Shown here: in pieces, positions 26,234-34,288 of the stretch
Numbering within the stretch: the first letter of the stretch is position 1
How the letters are laid out: each line of letters begins with the position of its first letter
Program-made: the position numbers and the translations under genes
Assembly (NCBI GenBank): GCA_964386785.1
Contig: CAYLUD010000009.1
Span: 1 to 34,288, forward strand
Direction of reading: 5' to 3'
Length of the DNA stretch: 34,288 nucleotides
Origin: SZAS-3 sp964386785
GTDB lineage: Bacteria; Chlamydiota; Chlamydiia; Chlamydiales; JAAKFR01
The notes under the pieces: model-generated
Told to the model about the DNA's origin: nothing
Databases searched by the model: none
The model's input: only the letters and a program-made list of their open reading frames with translations

Positions 26234-27199
26234 ATGATCCAATTTCCTGCTGTTACGCTTCCTATAGGCTCATTAAGCCTAATCTGCTCAGTAGTATCTA
26301 AGATGCCCTATGTGATTGCAATGAACGGGGACAAAAAGGTCTGGTTAGTTTCTATTCCCACTGCAACCCATGATCAGGTGGGCGGTGTCTTGCATGTCCA
26401 ATATGCTTTGACAGATATCCATCCTGTTCTCGATAGCACAAAGACAAAGATCCTCCATATAGAAATTCCCCATATGAAATTGCCCACACACACAGTGCGT
26501 TGGCAAAGTTTTATACAACAGCATTGCATTACTCAGATCATTTTGCCAGCTTCTTGCCCGATTGAACTGAAATTGTGTTCACAAGAAGTGACTTATGATC
26601 ACATGTTTGCTAGAATTTCTCGGATTTATCGTTGTATCCATCCATCCTGTCTGGATCAGCAGAGTCACCCTCAGTTGCTTCCCCTGATTCGTAACCTTAC
26701 GGGTTATGAACTCCTCATCAATTGGATGGAAGAAATGAACATGGAAATCAGGCAAGAGCAGTTTGAGATCGAGATACAAGATCGTGACTCGGATACATTC
26801 CTTGCATTCATTGACTATCTAGAGCGGAAAGAGATACCAATAGACACATTACGTGAACTCGATGCGATCCAATCGTTATGGGAGATATTTCTGCCAGATT
26901 CATTATCCAATTATCTAGATACGGTATCACATCCTGAAGAAGGGTCCCGTGCACAAGATGTGCCATCCAGGGTCGAAACATTGTTCTGTTCGTTGCTTCA
27001 AGATACCTGGTCTCGGGCTGCATGGACGCAACAATATAACGGGCAACCGCAACAAAACCTCCTTCCGTTACCGGGTATTCAGGATCTCATCAAGTGGGCA
27101 ATTGATCAAAATCGCTCTAATGTGTCTCGATTTTGGATGAGTTGTTTTTGCCAAGACATGGAACAGATCTGCGGTTCAGTACGGGGGTTAGAAGCGTAG
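26234..27199 (+). CDS. Hypothetical protein, 321 aa, strong ribosome-binding site
   Basis: No family is recognised. It is a soluble mixed alpha/beta protein. The first 100 residues look beta-rich (VWLVSIPTA, VLHVQYALTDI, ILHIEIPHMKLP), while the C-terminal two thirds are helical with acidic stretches (MEEMNMEIRQEQFEIEIQD, residues about 163-181). No signal peptide or clear membrane helix is seen; residues 8-22 are mildly hydrophobic. It contains several cysteines (CFCQD near the end). It stands alone, divergent from rhlE and followed by 270 bp of non-coding DNA before the convergent dehydrogenase. The perfect Shine-Dalgarno sequence suggests efficient translation. A lineage-specific effector is possible but not shown. 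Confidence 0.75.
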   Translation: MIQFPAVTLPIGSLSLICSVVSKMPYVIAMNGDKKVWLVSIPTATHDQVGGVLHVQYALTDIHPVLDSTKTKILHIEIPHMKLPTHTVRWQSFIQQHCITQIILPASCPIELKLCSQEVTYDHMFARISRIYRCIHPSCLDQQSHPQLLPLIRNLTGYELLINWMEEMNMEIRQEQFEIEIQDRDSDTFLAFIDYLERKEIPIDTLRELDAIQSLWEIFLPDSLSNYLDTVSHPEEGSRAQDVPSRVETLFCSLLQDTWSRAAWTQQYNGQPQQNLLPLPGIQDLIKWAIDQNRSNVSRFWMSCFCQDMEQICGSVRGLEA

Positions 27200-27469
27200 A
27201 TTGCTAGACCATACGGGCCTATTCCAAAAGAAACAATAGGTTGATTCCATCGATCTTGTGATGAATCAGAATAGCTCTACAGATGGATTCTAGTTGTGCG
27301 TTTCATCACCACGCTCACGCGTTTTTTTTACCAGCATCGTGCACCACTGTAGCATGTGAGCAGATACACACAATACGAGACAGACTCTGACTATATGAGC
27401 CTACTGTAGACAGATCACTTTAGGATACGATCCTTTCAATTGCTTAGGGCGACCCACTCTGTATCTCCA
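27200..27469. other. Non-coding gap between convergent genes
   Basis: This 270-bp gap between the stops of the 321-aa gene and the dehydrogenase has no supported ORF. A CCTATT (27219-27224) / AATAGG (27235-27240) dyad close to the 321-aa stop could be a weak hairpin but has no T-run. A T8 run at about 27323-27330 follows a short GC-rich patch without a convincing stem. Confidence 0.4.
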
Positions 27470-28207
27470 TCACCTATTTCCGTGAGGAGCGCAAGGGGGT
27501 ATGCGCTGCATCACACTGCGATAGATGAACGGAAATACCCATCGCTGTGGTAACCAAGAAATCAAAGGATGGAGCCATCGATACCTCCAGTCAATTATCC
27601 GCTTCTTCTGCCCTTTCTGAATCTGTTTCCATATTTCTTTAGCAGCTTGATTGGCCGATATGGTCCATGCAGAGTGTACAAACGGAGATCCAGAAGCACG
27701 AGAAGCAAAAGGAGTATTCACCATTCCAGGACAGCAGACGAGTACCCGCATATGGTTTCGATATTCATAGTCTAGTGCTTGACAAAACTGGGTCATGGCT
27801 GCTTTCATAGCTCCATATGCTGCCATTCCAGGCATGGGGATTTCACCAGCTATAGAAGAGATAGCTAAGAAAGTTCCTTGTTTGTTTTGTTGTGTGCACA
27901 TTCTCATAAAGGCTCGTGAAAACAAGAATAGGGAGTGCATATGCACTTCCCATAATGCACAAAATTCTTTGTCATCTTGGGATAGAGAGGAACCATACCA
28001 GCCAAACCCTGCTGAGTGGATAAAGAGGTCAGGTTGTTCTTGATTGATAGAGAGGGTAACTGCCTCTATATTATAGGGAACCGATGGGTATGAGAGGTTT
28101 TCAGGGTGACGACTGACACCAAAAACCCGATAGCCTTTAGATGATAATAAAGAGGCTAGCGAGGCGCCAATTCCTGAGGAGATCCCTGTAATCAGAGCCG
28201 TTTTCAT
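27470..28207 (-). CDS. Short-chain dehydrogenase/reductase
   Basis: Classical SDR of 245 aa using NAD(P)H. The Rossmann signature TGISSGIGASLA (residues about 6-17), the NxAG-equivalent HSAGFGWYG, the catalytic Ser in ISSIAGE and the YxxxK pair in YGAMKAAMTQF are present. The last 35 residues are hydrophobic and aromatic (WRYRWLHPLISWLP), as in membrane-associated SDRs of the YqjQ/DltE-like group. The ATG overlaps the pgpH stop (ATGA, 28204-28207), with GGAGAGG just upstream inside pgpH, so translation is coupled. Substrate cannot be deduced; lipid or fatty-acyl reduction is a guess based on the hydrophobic tail. Confidence 0.87.
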   Translation of the reverse strand: MKTALITGISSGIGASLASLLSSKGYRVFGVSRHPENLSYPSVPYNIEAVTLSINQEQPDLFIHSAGFGWYGSSLSQDDKEFCALWEVHMHSLFLFSRAFMRMCTQQNKQGTFLAISSIAGEIPMPGMAAYGAMKAAMTQFCQALDYEYRNHMRVLVCCPGMVNTPFASRASGSPFVHSAWTISANQAAKEIWKQIQKGQKKRIIDWRYRWLHPLISWLPQRWVFPFIYRSVMQRIPPCAPHGNR

Positions 28208-30423
28208 CCATCCTCTCCAGGAATTTGATTCGGGTATTTCACCCGTGGGTGGGAGGCGGCTAATAGAGTTTTAATGAGTACTTCCTGCACCACATGTAAT
28301 TCTTCAAACGTTAACAAGGAATCTCGAAATTGACCATCTCGCAATTTTTGTACAATCAACTGCAACATGAGCTCCCTAACGTGCGTTTCATCGAAAACAT
28401 CAAGAGAACGAGAGGCTGCCTCTAGGGTGTCCGCAATCATAATAATCGTGGATTCTTTGGTCCTAGGTGTCGGACCAGCGTAGCGAAAATCACCTTCACA
28501 TACTTGTTCCATTTTTCCTTGCACCAGTGAAATTTGCTTATGGTAGAAATAATAGGCCAAACTGGTGCCGTGGTGTTCTTTAATGATATCAATGAACGGT
28601 TCAGGTAATCCTACTTTACGAGATAAGGCTACCCCTTCGCTGACGTGCGCAATAATAACTTGCGCTGATTCTTGTGGAGTTAATAATTGATGCATATCAA
28701 TGTTGCCCCACTGATTTTCTGTAAAATAGTGAGGATTAGCAAGTTTTCCCACGTCGTGATATTGAGTGGCCACTCGACAAAAAAGACCATTTGCTCCTAT
28801 GGCTGTTGCTGCTGCTTCTGCTAAATTGCCAACAATCATCGAATGTTGATAGGTACCAGGGGCTTCTAATGTTAACCGACGCAACAGCTCATGGCTTGGA
28901 TCCAAGAACTCCATCAAGGTGATGTCCGTCATAATTCGAAATAAAGATTCAAACAGAGGAAGAAGGCCTACCACGGCGATCGCTGTTAATGCCATAAAGA
29001 AGATGGCAGAAAGACCATCCCAAAACAGCTCATTAGGAGAAATGAGATGTTGATACAAGTCCCAGGCAAGAATGACGAGTAACGTGACCCCACACGCTTT
29101 TGCACATACAAGAAAGACTTCTTTACGTAACCGAATCTTCTGCCCCTCTACAATTGCTACGATAGAAGCTACAATATTCATTAGAAGAAAGGGAGTAGGG
29201 TCTACAGGTAATGCAATCATAAATAAAATGCTGAGCAAGAGAGTAGCTAAAGCTGCGATGCGGAAGTGTAGTAAGTGTGTTAACAGGATCGCTCCGAAGG
29301 GAACTAGGAGGGGAAATTCTAGAAAATGGACAGAGTGGGTAGCATGGGTATAAAGAAACCATTCAACACCTTTGCCGAGCCCGATAGAAAGAAGAATAAT
29401 GGTGACGATTAAGGCTAGTTTTCGATTAGAAAAAAAGATAGCTCGGTGGTTTTGGTATAGATAGAGAGCTCCAACCCAAATAAAAAGAAGAACTAAGAGA
29501 CCTACTCCTGTATTGGCACTCCAACCTTGTGTAGCCCGTACTTCGTGTAGCCGATTCACAAGAGCTTGAAGGAGCTCCACGTGGTGGGGTGTTACAACTT
29601 CCCCCTTTCTTAAAATACGTTCTCCCTCCTGTACCTCCATCCATTGTTCTTGAATTGCACGTTGTGCAAGAGCACGTAGGTGACTTTCTAGCTCAGGATC
29701 TTCCTGGAGGTGCCATGCCATCGGAGTAATATAGGAAATCAAAAAGGAAGAAACAGAGTCAGGAATGATGGAGCCCTGAAAGAAGCGGATACGAAAACTT
29801 TCCAAGATAGGGGGGGGGAGTTGTTCTTTATCTCCAAGAAAGGAGGGTTGAAAATTGAAAAAATATTTCATCTGCAAGGGCAGTTCATCCTTATGAAAAC
29901 GCTCCAAGCGTTGCAGGGTTCTGCCATCTGTGAATCGAATACTCGACAATTTTTCTGAAAAAATACTCAAGGAAAGAGAAAGATCTTCACCTTCTGTAGC
30001 CCGTTGGTCCCACTCCGCAATGCCTGTAGGATTTTGCGTGAGATATTTCTGAATTTCGGTCACTCGTTCTTTAATTTCTTGTGGAGAGAGACGGAAAATA
30101 GTTCCAATTTCAAAAACAGCCTCTCTGCGACGTTCGGCGGTGGCCGTATGGTCGGGGAAAAAGAAAGAAATAGGAGAGAAAAGGGGTTGGGTAGCAGGAG
30201 ATCCAAGAACAAAAGATTCCACATAGGTATGGCGTCCCTGAATGAAAAAAAAGAGACATAATGCAAGGAAAAAACCTAAAAAACATCGAATCAATATGCT
30301 CCGATCAAAAAAGTGCTGACTCCTTGCAAATCGTAGCTCATTAAATCCTTCCCCTGAAAAGGGGGATCCATCTAGACCGTTGGGCATATCAGAAACGATA
30401 TCGGATCGCTCTCTTTTCAGCAA
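28204..30423 (-). CDS. pgpH: 7TM-HD cyclic-di-AMP phosphodiesterase, PgpH type
   Basis: Membrane phosphodiesterase that hydrolyses c-di-AMP. Order: cytosolic N-terminus, one transmembrane helix (about residues 43-64), an extracytoplasmic 7TMR-HDED domain (about 65-300), a cluster of hydrophobic helices (about 305-500), then a cytosolic HD domain with HSMIVGNLAEAA, YHDVGKLANP, IIAHVSEG and KEHHGTSLAYY supplying the metal-binding His/Asp residues. Length (739 aa) fits PgpH. The ORF opens with TTG at 30423, with a weak AGAAG 6 bases upstream; the first ATG, at 30387, has no better site. It diverges from dnaX with only 26 bp between starts. Chlamydiae are known to make c-di-AMP, which activates host STING. 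Confidence 0.92.
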   Translation of the reverse strand: MLKRERSDIVSDMPNGLDGSPFSGEGFNELRFARSQHFFDRSILIRCFLGFFLALCLFFFIQGRHTYVESFVLGSPATQPLFSPISFFFPDHTATAERRREAVFEIGTIFRLSPQEIKERVTEIQKYLTQNPTGIAEWDQRATEGEDLSLSLSIFSEKLSSIRFTDGRTLQRLERFHKDELPLQMKYFFNFQPSFLGDKEQLPPPILESFRIRFFQGSIIPDSVSSFLISYITPMAWHLQEDPELESHLRALAQRAIQEQWMEVQEGERILRKGEVVTPHHVELLQALVNRLHEVRATQGWSANTGVGLLVLLFIWVGALYLYQNHRAIFFSNRKLALIVTIILLSIGLGKGVEWFLYTHATHSVHFLEFPLLVPFGAILLTHLLHFRIAALATLLLSILFMIALPVDPTPFLLMNIVASIVAIVEGQKIRLRKEVFLVCAKACGVTLLVILAWDLYQHLISPNELFWDGLSAIFFMALTAIAVVGLLPLFESLFRIMTDITLMEFLDPSHELLRRLTLEAPGTYQHSMIVGNLAEAAATAIGANGLFCRVATQYHDVGKLANPHYFTENQWGNIDMHQLLTPQESAQVIIAHVSEGVALSRKVGLPEPFIDIIKEHHGTSLAYYFYHKQISLVQGKMEQVCEGDFRYAGPTPRTKESTIIMIADTLEAASRSLDVFDETHVRELMLQLIVQKLRDGQFRDSLLTFEELHVVQEVLIKTLLAASHPRVKYPNQIPGEDG

Positions 30424-30449
30424 ATGAGGCTTCTGTTTAAATAGGATGA

Positions 30450-31736
30450 ATGAATCCTTCCTACCATGTATTAGCTCGCACCTGCCGCCCTCAACGTTTT
30501 TGCGATGTCGTAGGTCAGGAAGCAGTTGTTACGACCTTAAAGAATGCTCTAAAAAAAAATCGAGTAGGGCAAGTCTACCTCTTTTCTGGTTCTCATGGCA
30601 CGGGAAAAACCTCTTTAGCTCGACTATTAGCCAAAGCTCTTAATTGTGCCCATCCTACAGAGGATGGAGAACCTTGCAATGCGTGTCCCAGTTGTGTGGA
30701 TATAGCTAAAGGGCAAGCCTTGGATTGTTTGGAAATTGATGGAGCTTCTCATCGAGGGGTCGAGGATGTACGTCAAATCAATGAAGCAATCCATTTTCTT
30801 CCATCGCGAGGAGCGTGGAAAATATATTTGATTGATGAAGTCCATATGCTCACAAAAGAAGCATTTAATGCTCTATTAAAGACTCTGGAAGAGCCCCCTG
30901 CGCATGTAAAATTCTTTTTTTGCACTACAGAGTCCCATCGGCTACCTCCAACAATTTTAAGTCGTTGTCAACATTTTATGTTGCGAAGGTTAACCGAAGA
31001 AGAGATCTTGCAGAATCTGCAACACATTCTGCAAAACCAAGGGCGCCCACTCCCTGATTCCGATGAGGGGTTAAAGCGGATCGCTCGGAGTGCAGAGGGG
31101 AGTCTACGAGAGGCGCAATCTCTTTTTGAACAGATTCTTACATTTGGAGATGGCGATGTATCGGATGCGACAGTACGCGAAGTGCTGGGCATTCCTTCAG
31201 CCGCACTCTTCTCGCAGTTAGATCAAGCAAAAGGACATCCTGAGTGGGCTTTTGATATTGTGAAAGAACTGTATACAACGGGGAAACCTTTTGCCCCCTT
31301 TCTTCAGGAATTAGCATCTCATTTTCGTATGCATCTACGCACCCCTCCATCTCTACCGATCTATCGTCGGGAGCAGATATTAGATATTCTAGAAGTGGTA
31401 CAAAAAAGCTGGGCCGACCTCAAACATGCCCCTTCAGAACGCGCACATGTGGAAATGACCTTAGTGCACATTATTCGCTCTCATGACCGATTGAATCCCC
31501 AGGAATTGCTCATAGAATTGCATCGACTACGGAATGCCCCCCCATCCCCATCTACGGTTACATTAGTCCACGAGCCTGAACAACAGATTCCATCAGCAGA
31601 TACAGGGTGTGCGTCAACGGTCTCCATAGAGAAACAACAGGCGCCATCTCCAGTTGATCGAGACACATTGATGCGATTTGCAGCAAAAGAATTGAATGGG
31701 ACACTGCAAATTGTAACCCCATCAAAAAAAATATAA
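30450..31736 (+). CDS. dnaX: DNA polymerase III subunit gamma/tau, short form
   Basis: Clamp-loader ATPase. It shows Walker A GSHGTGKTS, the zinc-binding cysteines in CNACPSC with an upstream Cys, Walker B LIDEVHML, the SRC sensor motif (ILSRCQHF) and a sensor-2 region near SAEGSLREAQS. Domains I-III end near residue 350, and only a short unstructured tail follows, so at 428 aa it matches a gamma-length protein without the tau domains that bind DnaB and polymerase. The start ATG at 30450 has AGGA 4 bases upstream. The gene ends in an eight-A run directly before the TAA. ybaB follows 11 bp downstream. It corresponds to CT334; a second dnaX copy exists elsewhere in C. trachomatis. Confidence 0.95.
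   Translation: MNPSYHVLARTCRPQRFCDVVGQEAVVTTLKNALKKNRVGQVYLFSGSHGTGKTSLARLLAKALNCAHPTEDGEPCNACPSCVDIAKGQALDCLEIDGASHRGVEDVRQINEAIHFLPSRGAWKIYLIDEVHMLTKEAFNALLKTLEEPPAHVKFFFCTTESHRLPPTILSRCQHFMLRRLTEEEILQNLQHILQNQGRPLPDSDEGLKRIARSAEGSLREAQSLFEQILTFGDGDVSDATVREVLGIPSAALFSQLDQAKGHPEWAFDIVKELYTTGKPFAPFLQELASHFRMHLRTPPSLPIYRREQILDILEVVQKSWADLKHAPSERAHVEMTLVHIIRSHDRLNPQELLIELHRLRNAPPSPSTVTLVHEPEQQIPSADTGCASTVSIEKQQAPSPVDRDTLMRFAAKELNGTLQIVTPSKKI
31724..31731 (+). promoter_or_regulatory. A8 slippery tract at the end of dnaX
   Basis: Eight consecutive A residues precede the dnaX stop codon by two bases (A-run 31724-31731, TAA 31734-31736). Slippage by -1 on the ribosome, or addition of one A by RNA polymerase, would move reading into the frame of ybaB. 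No stop lies between the tract and the ybaB ATG. An AAGGAG sequence (31735-31740), overlapping the stop, is the ybaB ribosome-binding site. Confidence 0.5.
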
Positions 31737-31747
31737 GGAGCCAAGTT

Positions 31748-32050
31748 ATGGGCAGTGGTTTTGCAAGAAAAAAGAAAGAAGCAAAAAAAATGCAGGAGGA
31801 ATTCCTTCAAGTAAGGGATTCTATGCAGAATGAAGTAGTCCAAGGAACGGCTGGTGGGGGACGAGTCCAGATTGACCTATCAGGACAATATGAAATGAAG
31901 TCGGTTCGTATTGATCCCAAGTGTTTGGATCCCAACGATGTCGAGGGATTGGAAACACTGATTCAGGTTGCGTACCAAGATGCTGTTAGTAAGCTGGAAT
32001 CAAAACTATCTCAATTTGCACCCCCAACGAAGGGGCTATTCTCTAGGTAG
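31748..32050 (+). CDS. ybaB: YbaB/EbfC family nucleoid-associated protein
   Basis: Small DNA-binding protein that forms tweezer-shaped dimers and coats the nucleoid. The 100-residue sequence has the family layout: a charged N-terminal helix (KKKEAKKMQEEF), the central GTAGGGRVQIDLSGQYEMKS region (residues about 36-55) and a C-terminal helical part with YQDAVSKLESKL. AAGGAG lies 7 bases before the ATG. The dnaX-ybaB pairing is widespread in bacteria, usually followed by recR; here a convergent glycosidase gene follows instead. It corresponds to CT335. Confidence 0.93.
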   Translation: MGSGFARKKKEAKKMQEEFLQVRDSMQNEVVQGTAGGGRVQIDLSGQYEMKSVRIDPKCLDPNDVEGLETLIQVAYQDAVSKLESKLSQFAPPTKGLFSR

Positions 32051-32214
32051 AGATTAGCACCACGTACAAGGCGTTTGTACATTGCGCACTGTGCTTACCT
32101 GAAAGATCGGTTTCTTATTTCCTAAATACGCGCAATTCGTATGGTGCTGGTTTAGAAAAGGGGAAGGGTAGATCCACACATGTAGACTCCTCTCGCCCCT
32201 ACTCTTTTGGGCTC
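32051..32214. other. Convergent intergenic region with a hairpin
   Basis: Between the ybaB and glycosidase stops there is a perfect hairpin GTACAA-GGCGT-TTGTAC at 32064-32080. No T-run follows on either strand, so it is not a standard Rho-independent terminator. Nothing else was seen. Confidence 0.4.
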
Positions 32215-33096
32215 TTAGGATTTCTCTGGGGTATGATCCATAATGAGTATTGCATCGGAAACAGGGCGTAGTACGCGTAGATGGCAGTCATTTTCGTCAC
32301 CATCTCCTGTAGGTTGATTGATCACCTCTCCTGCATATACAAATGTTGAGGAGCCTCCACCATCCAGATTTAGAGCTTCGACACAACCCAAAGCTTCCAT
32401 AAAATCGGCTAACTCATGCATCGTCATCCCTAAGCTAAGATCTGGTTGTTTCCCATCAACAACTACAAATACCCAGGTATCGTTATTGCGGATGCCAACA
32501 GCAGTTCGAGCATGCCGTTGCGTCAGGAAGGTCTCGATTGTTTTTTCAGAAGAAAAATCTGTAATTTTTTTTCCATTATGGATGAGTACCGGAGTGCCAC
32601 CAATAATGTAATCCATGTCCTTCCAATCGGCGCTTGTAGTCCATCCTGTTTGTGAATCAATGTGAAAATCAATGCCTTCCAAATGAGTGAGTAGACGGTC
32701 AATCAGAACTCGATGCTGTTTATTCCAGCCAATGGCACCTCTTGGTTTCGATGGCAGGCCATACCATGTGTTTTCAATTTTTATAATACCACACGGTGAC
32801 CCCTCATGGTTACCCCCAATAGAGAAAAAACCACCGTTGATCCCTGCGATAGCCCCCTTTCTCGTAGCAAGGGAGAGTACAGTCTCCCTCCCTACACACT
32901 GATCTAAAGCTCTAGCAGGTATAATGGGGAATTTTTTGGGATCGACTTCTAATACATGGATGGACTGTGGAACGTTGGTAAGAATATGTTGATAAGACAT
33001 TCCTTCCGGGGTTGCGAAAGAAAAAAGAACCAACAAGCTAAAAATAAAAAACAAATACGCAGATTTTTTAAATAATATAGGTGCTACTTTTTTCAT
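32215..33096 (-). CDS. Secreted phosphodiester glycosidase (NAGPA domain)
   Basis: Exported protein of the phosphodiester glycosidase family (PF09992), which includes the uncovering enzyme that removes GlcNAc from phosphodiester-linked glycans and bacterial polysaccharide-modifying members. Domain motifs are INGGFFSIGG (about residues 84-93), GGTPVLIHNGK, RHARTAVGI, VVVDGKQ and LNLDGGGSST. The chosen ATG at 33096 gives 293 aa beginning MKKVAPILFKKSAYLFF, a signal peptide or anchor with AGGT upstream; a longer ORF to 33192 adds 32 unlikely residues. The gene lies between ybaB and ptsI, which I recall as adjacent in C. trachomatis, so it looks inserted in or lost from that block. The substrate is unknown. 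Confidence 0.85.
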   Translation of the reverse strand: MKKVAPILFKKSAYLFFIFSLLVLFSFATPEGMSYQHILTNVPQSIHVLEVDPKKFPIIPARALDQCVGRETVLSLATRKGAIAGINGGFFSIGGNHEGSPCGIIKIENTWYGLPSKPRGAIGWNKQHRVLIDRLLTHLEGIDFHIDSQTGWTTSADWKDMDYIIGGTPVLIHNGKKITDFSSEKTIETFLTQRHARTAVGIRNNDTWVFVVVDGKQPDLSLGMTMHELADFMEALGCVEALNLDGGGSSTFVYAGEVINQPTGDGDENDCHLRVLRPVSDAILIMDHTPEKS

Positions 33097-33123
33097 AACG
33101 GGTGACCTGTAAGGAATGAGCTC

Positions 33124-33145
33124 GTACAAGCTACAACGATTGTAC
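33124..33145. repeat. GTACAA / TTGTAC inverted repeat upstream of the glycosidase
   Basis: GTACAA (33124-33129) and TTGTAC (33140-33145) form a 6-bp dyad with a 10-base spacer. The same arms occur at 32064-32080 on the other side of the glycosidase gene with a 5-base spacer. It may be an operator or hairpin, or chance. Confidence 0.4.
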
Positions 33146-33237
33146 AAAGTACGCAAAAAAAACGATAGGAATACTGGACGGATCCATATCACATTCTGTG
33201 TGCATGCTCAAGCGAGTCAATGAAGGGATTGTGTAGG

Positions 33238-34288
33238 CTAGGATTGCTTGCGATGCCTCGTTTTGATCGATCGAGGGCCTAGTTGGAGTTGCAATTCTAC
33301 TTGGCTAGCATCTTGGCAGTTTAAGATGGTACGGCTCCATCGTTGTAGTTGACTAATAGATGCTTTGCGAATTGTATTTTTAATTAAGGCGACACTGCGA
33401 GGTGGTACGGATAATTCTTCGATTCCTAAACCAAGTAACAAGGGAACAAAAGAAGGGTCTGCAGCAATTTCTCCGCACAATGAAACACGTTTTTTTTGTT
33501 TCTTTGCCTCTTGCGTCACACGTAGGATCGAACGCAAAATGGCAGGGTGTGTCGTTTGATACAAATACTCCATGGCATGATTTCCTCGATCTACAGCAAG
33601 TGTGTACTGTACAAGGTCGTTCGTCCCAATCGAAACAAAATCACATTCTTGTAACAGTAAATCTACTGTCAGCACAGCAGAAGGAACTTCTAGCATACAT
33701 CCCACAAGTGGAGAGCGGAATGCAATCCCTTTACTAGCACACTCTTGTTGCACCTCATGGATCAACGTTTTCACACAACGAAGCTCCTCAACACCGGAAA
33801 TCATGGGCAATAATAACTGAATATCTCCAAACACACTAGCTCTTAAGATGGCACGCAGTTGTATCTTAAATACCGATGGCTCACGGAGCATAAGACGTGT
33901 TGCGCGACATCCTAAATATGGGTTCGTTTCAAAACGAGAAGGATAGCTGGTTCCTAATTTATCTCCACCCACATCAAACGTACGGATTACCACGCGTTGA
34001 CCAGCCGAAGCCTCAACAAGTTTTTTATACACAAGCAACTGCTCTTCTTCGGTGGGAAAGGATCCTTTTGAAAGAAACAGGTATTCTGATCGGAAAAGAC
34101 CTACACCATCTGCTCCTAATAGATCAGGTCCAATGGTAGGGTCGAATGCTTCTACATTGGCTGTTACACGGATCGCGACCCCATCTACAGAGATGGCTTG
34201 TCCTAGACGTTCGTGATGTAATAATAGGGTCTTTTGGTGGAGTTGTTCTCGTTTTTTCTTATACTGGCGTAGTGTATCAGGGCGTGGA
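33238..34288 (-). CDS. ptsI: Phosphoenolpyruvate-protein phosphotransferase (enzyme I), C-terminal part
   Basis: Partial gene: the 350 readable codons run off the right end of the window, and the phosphohistidine and HPr-binding domains lie outside. What remains is the PEP-binding TIM barrel: VTANVE, GADGVGLFRSEYLFL, the PEP-binding RTFDVGGDK, NPYLGCRATR, MLEVPSAV, the FVSIGTNDLVQYTLAVDR segment (residues near the middle) and the active-site Cys in VSLCGEIA. No frameshift is seen. In C. trachomatis ptsI (CT336) is followed by ybaB and preceded by ptsH; chlamydiae lack obvious sugar permeases of the PTS, so the relay is thought to be regulatory. The glycosidase begins 141 bp downstream of its stop. 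Confidence 0.95.
   Translation of the reverse strand, partial: PRPDTLRQYKKKREQLHQKTLLLHHERLGQAISVDGVAIRVTANVEAFDPTIGPDLLGADGVGLFRSEYLFLSKGSFPTEEEQLLVYKKLVEASAGQRVVIRTFDVGGDKLGTSYPSRFETNPYLGCRATRLMLREPSVFKIQLRAILRASVFGDIQLLLPMISGVEELRCVKTLIHEVQQECASKGIAFRSPLVGCMLEVPSAVLTVDLLLQECDFVSIGTNDLVQYTLAVDRGNHAMEYLYQTTHPAILRSILRVTQEAKKQKKRVSLCGEIAADPSFVPLLLGLGIEELSVPPRSVALIKNTIRKASISQLQRWSRTILNCQDASQVELQLQLGPRSIKTRHRKQS

Noticed and set aside
27300..27335. Rho-independent terminator at the T8 run
   Set aside because: The preceding bases form at most a 4-bp stem, and the position does not fit the 3' end of a gene on that strand closely.
32215..33192. Longer start for the glycosidase at 33192
   Set aside because: The added 32 residues precede a clean signal peptide start (MKKVAPILFKK) that has its own upstream AGGT.

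Overview
The window looks like chromosomal DNA of a member of the phylum Chlamydiota, probably outside the classical Chlamydiaceae. Two things point there. From memory, the gene neighbourhood follows the C. trachomatis order: the lon / small Inc-like protein / rnz / xerC / ybiT block (CT344-CT348), tsaB (CT343), and dnaX / ybaB / ptsI (CT334-CT336). In addition, two proteins have the paired hydrophobic segments typical of chlamydial inclusion-membrane (Inc) proteins. No database search was possible, so the genus is left open.

Layout. Positions 1-501 hold at most one tiny gene. A 911-residue Inc-like protein (502-3237) carries a recent 108-bp tandem duplication and is followed by xerC, ybiT and a divergent folE-like gene, all on the plus strand. 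A minus-strand group follows: pgsA, rnz and a giant 9.75-kb gene (8064-17816). The giant gene encodes 3250 residues, with a P-loop ATPase/helicase-like module related to the eukaryotic-type DUF3638 family, a 24-residue polyglutamine tract and a duplicated internal domain. It sits between rnz and a tightly coupled minus-strand operon, lon > heptose-1-phosphate adenylyltransferase-like gene > GlpG-type rhomboid > 92-aa Inc-like protein.

The right part has tsaB and putP (plus), a rhlE-type helicase (minus) whose 3' end overlaps putP by 104 bp, and an unrecognised 321-aa gene with a perfect Shine-Dalgarno sequence. Then come pgpH (7TM-HD c-di-AMP phosphodiesterase) coupled to a short-chain dehydrogenase (minus), dnaX-ybaB (plus), a secreted phosphodiester glycosidase (minus) and the 3' part of ptsI (minus, running off the window).

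Most genes are housekeeping: tRNA processing and modification (rnz, tsaB), proteolysis (lon, glpG), chromosome dimer resolution (xerC), replication (dnaX), phospholipid synthesis (pgsA), second-messenger turnover (pgpH) and PTS-type phosphorelay (ptsI). The lineage-specific layer is the giant ATPase, the Inc-like proteins, the 321-aa orphan and the glycosidase. The strongest leads are the giant polyQ ATPase, the A8 tract at the dnaX stop codon that could give a DnaX-YbaB fusion, the 36-residue duplication in the 911-aa protein, and the altered active site of the FolE-like protein. No rRNA, tRNA, CRISPR array or insertion sequence was recognised.
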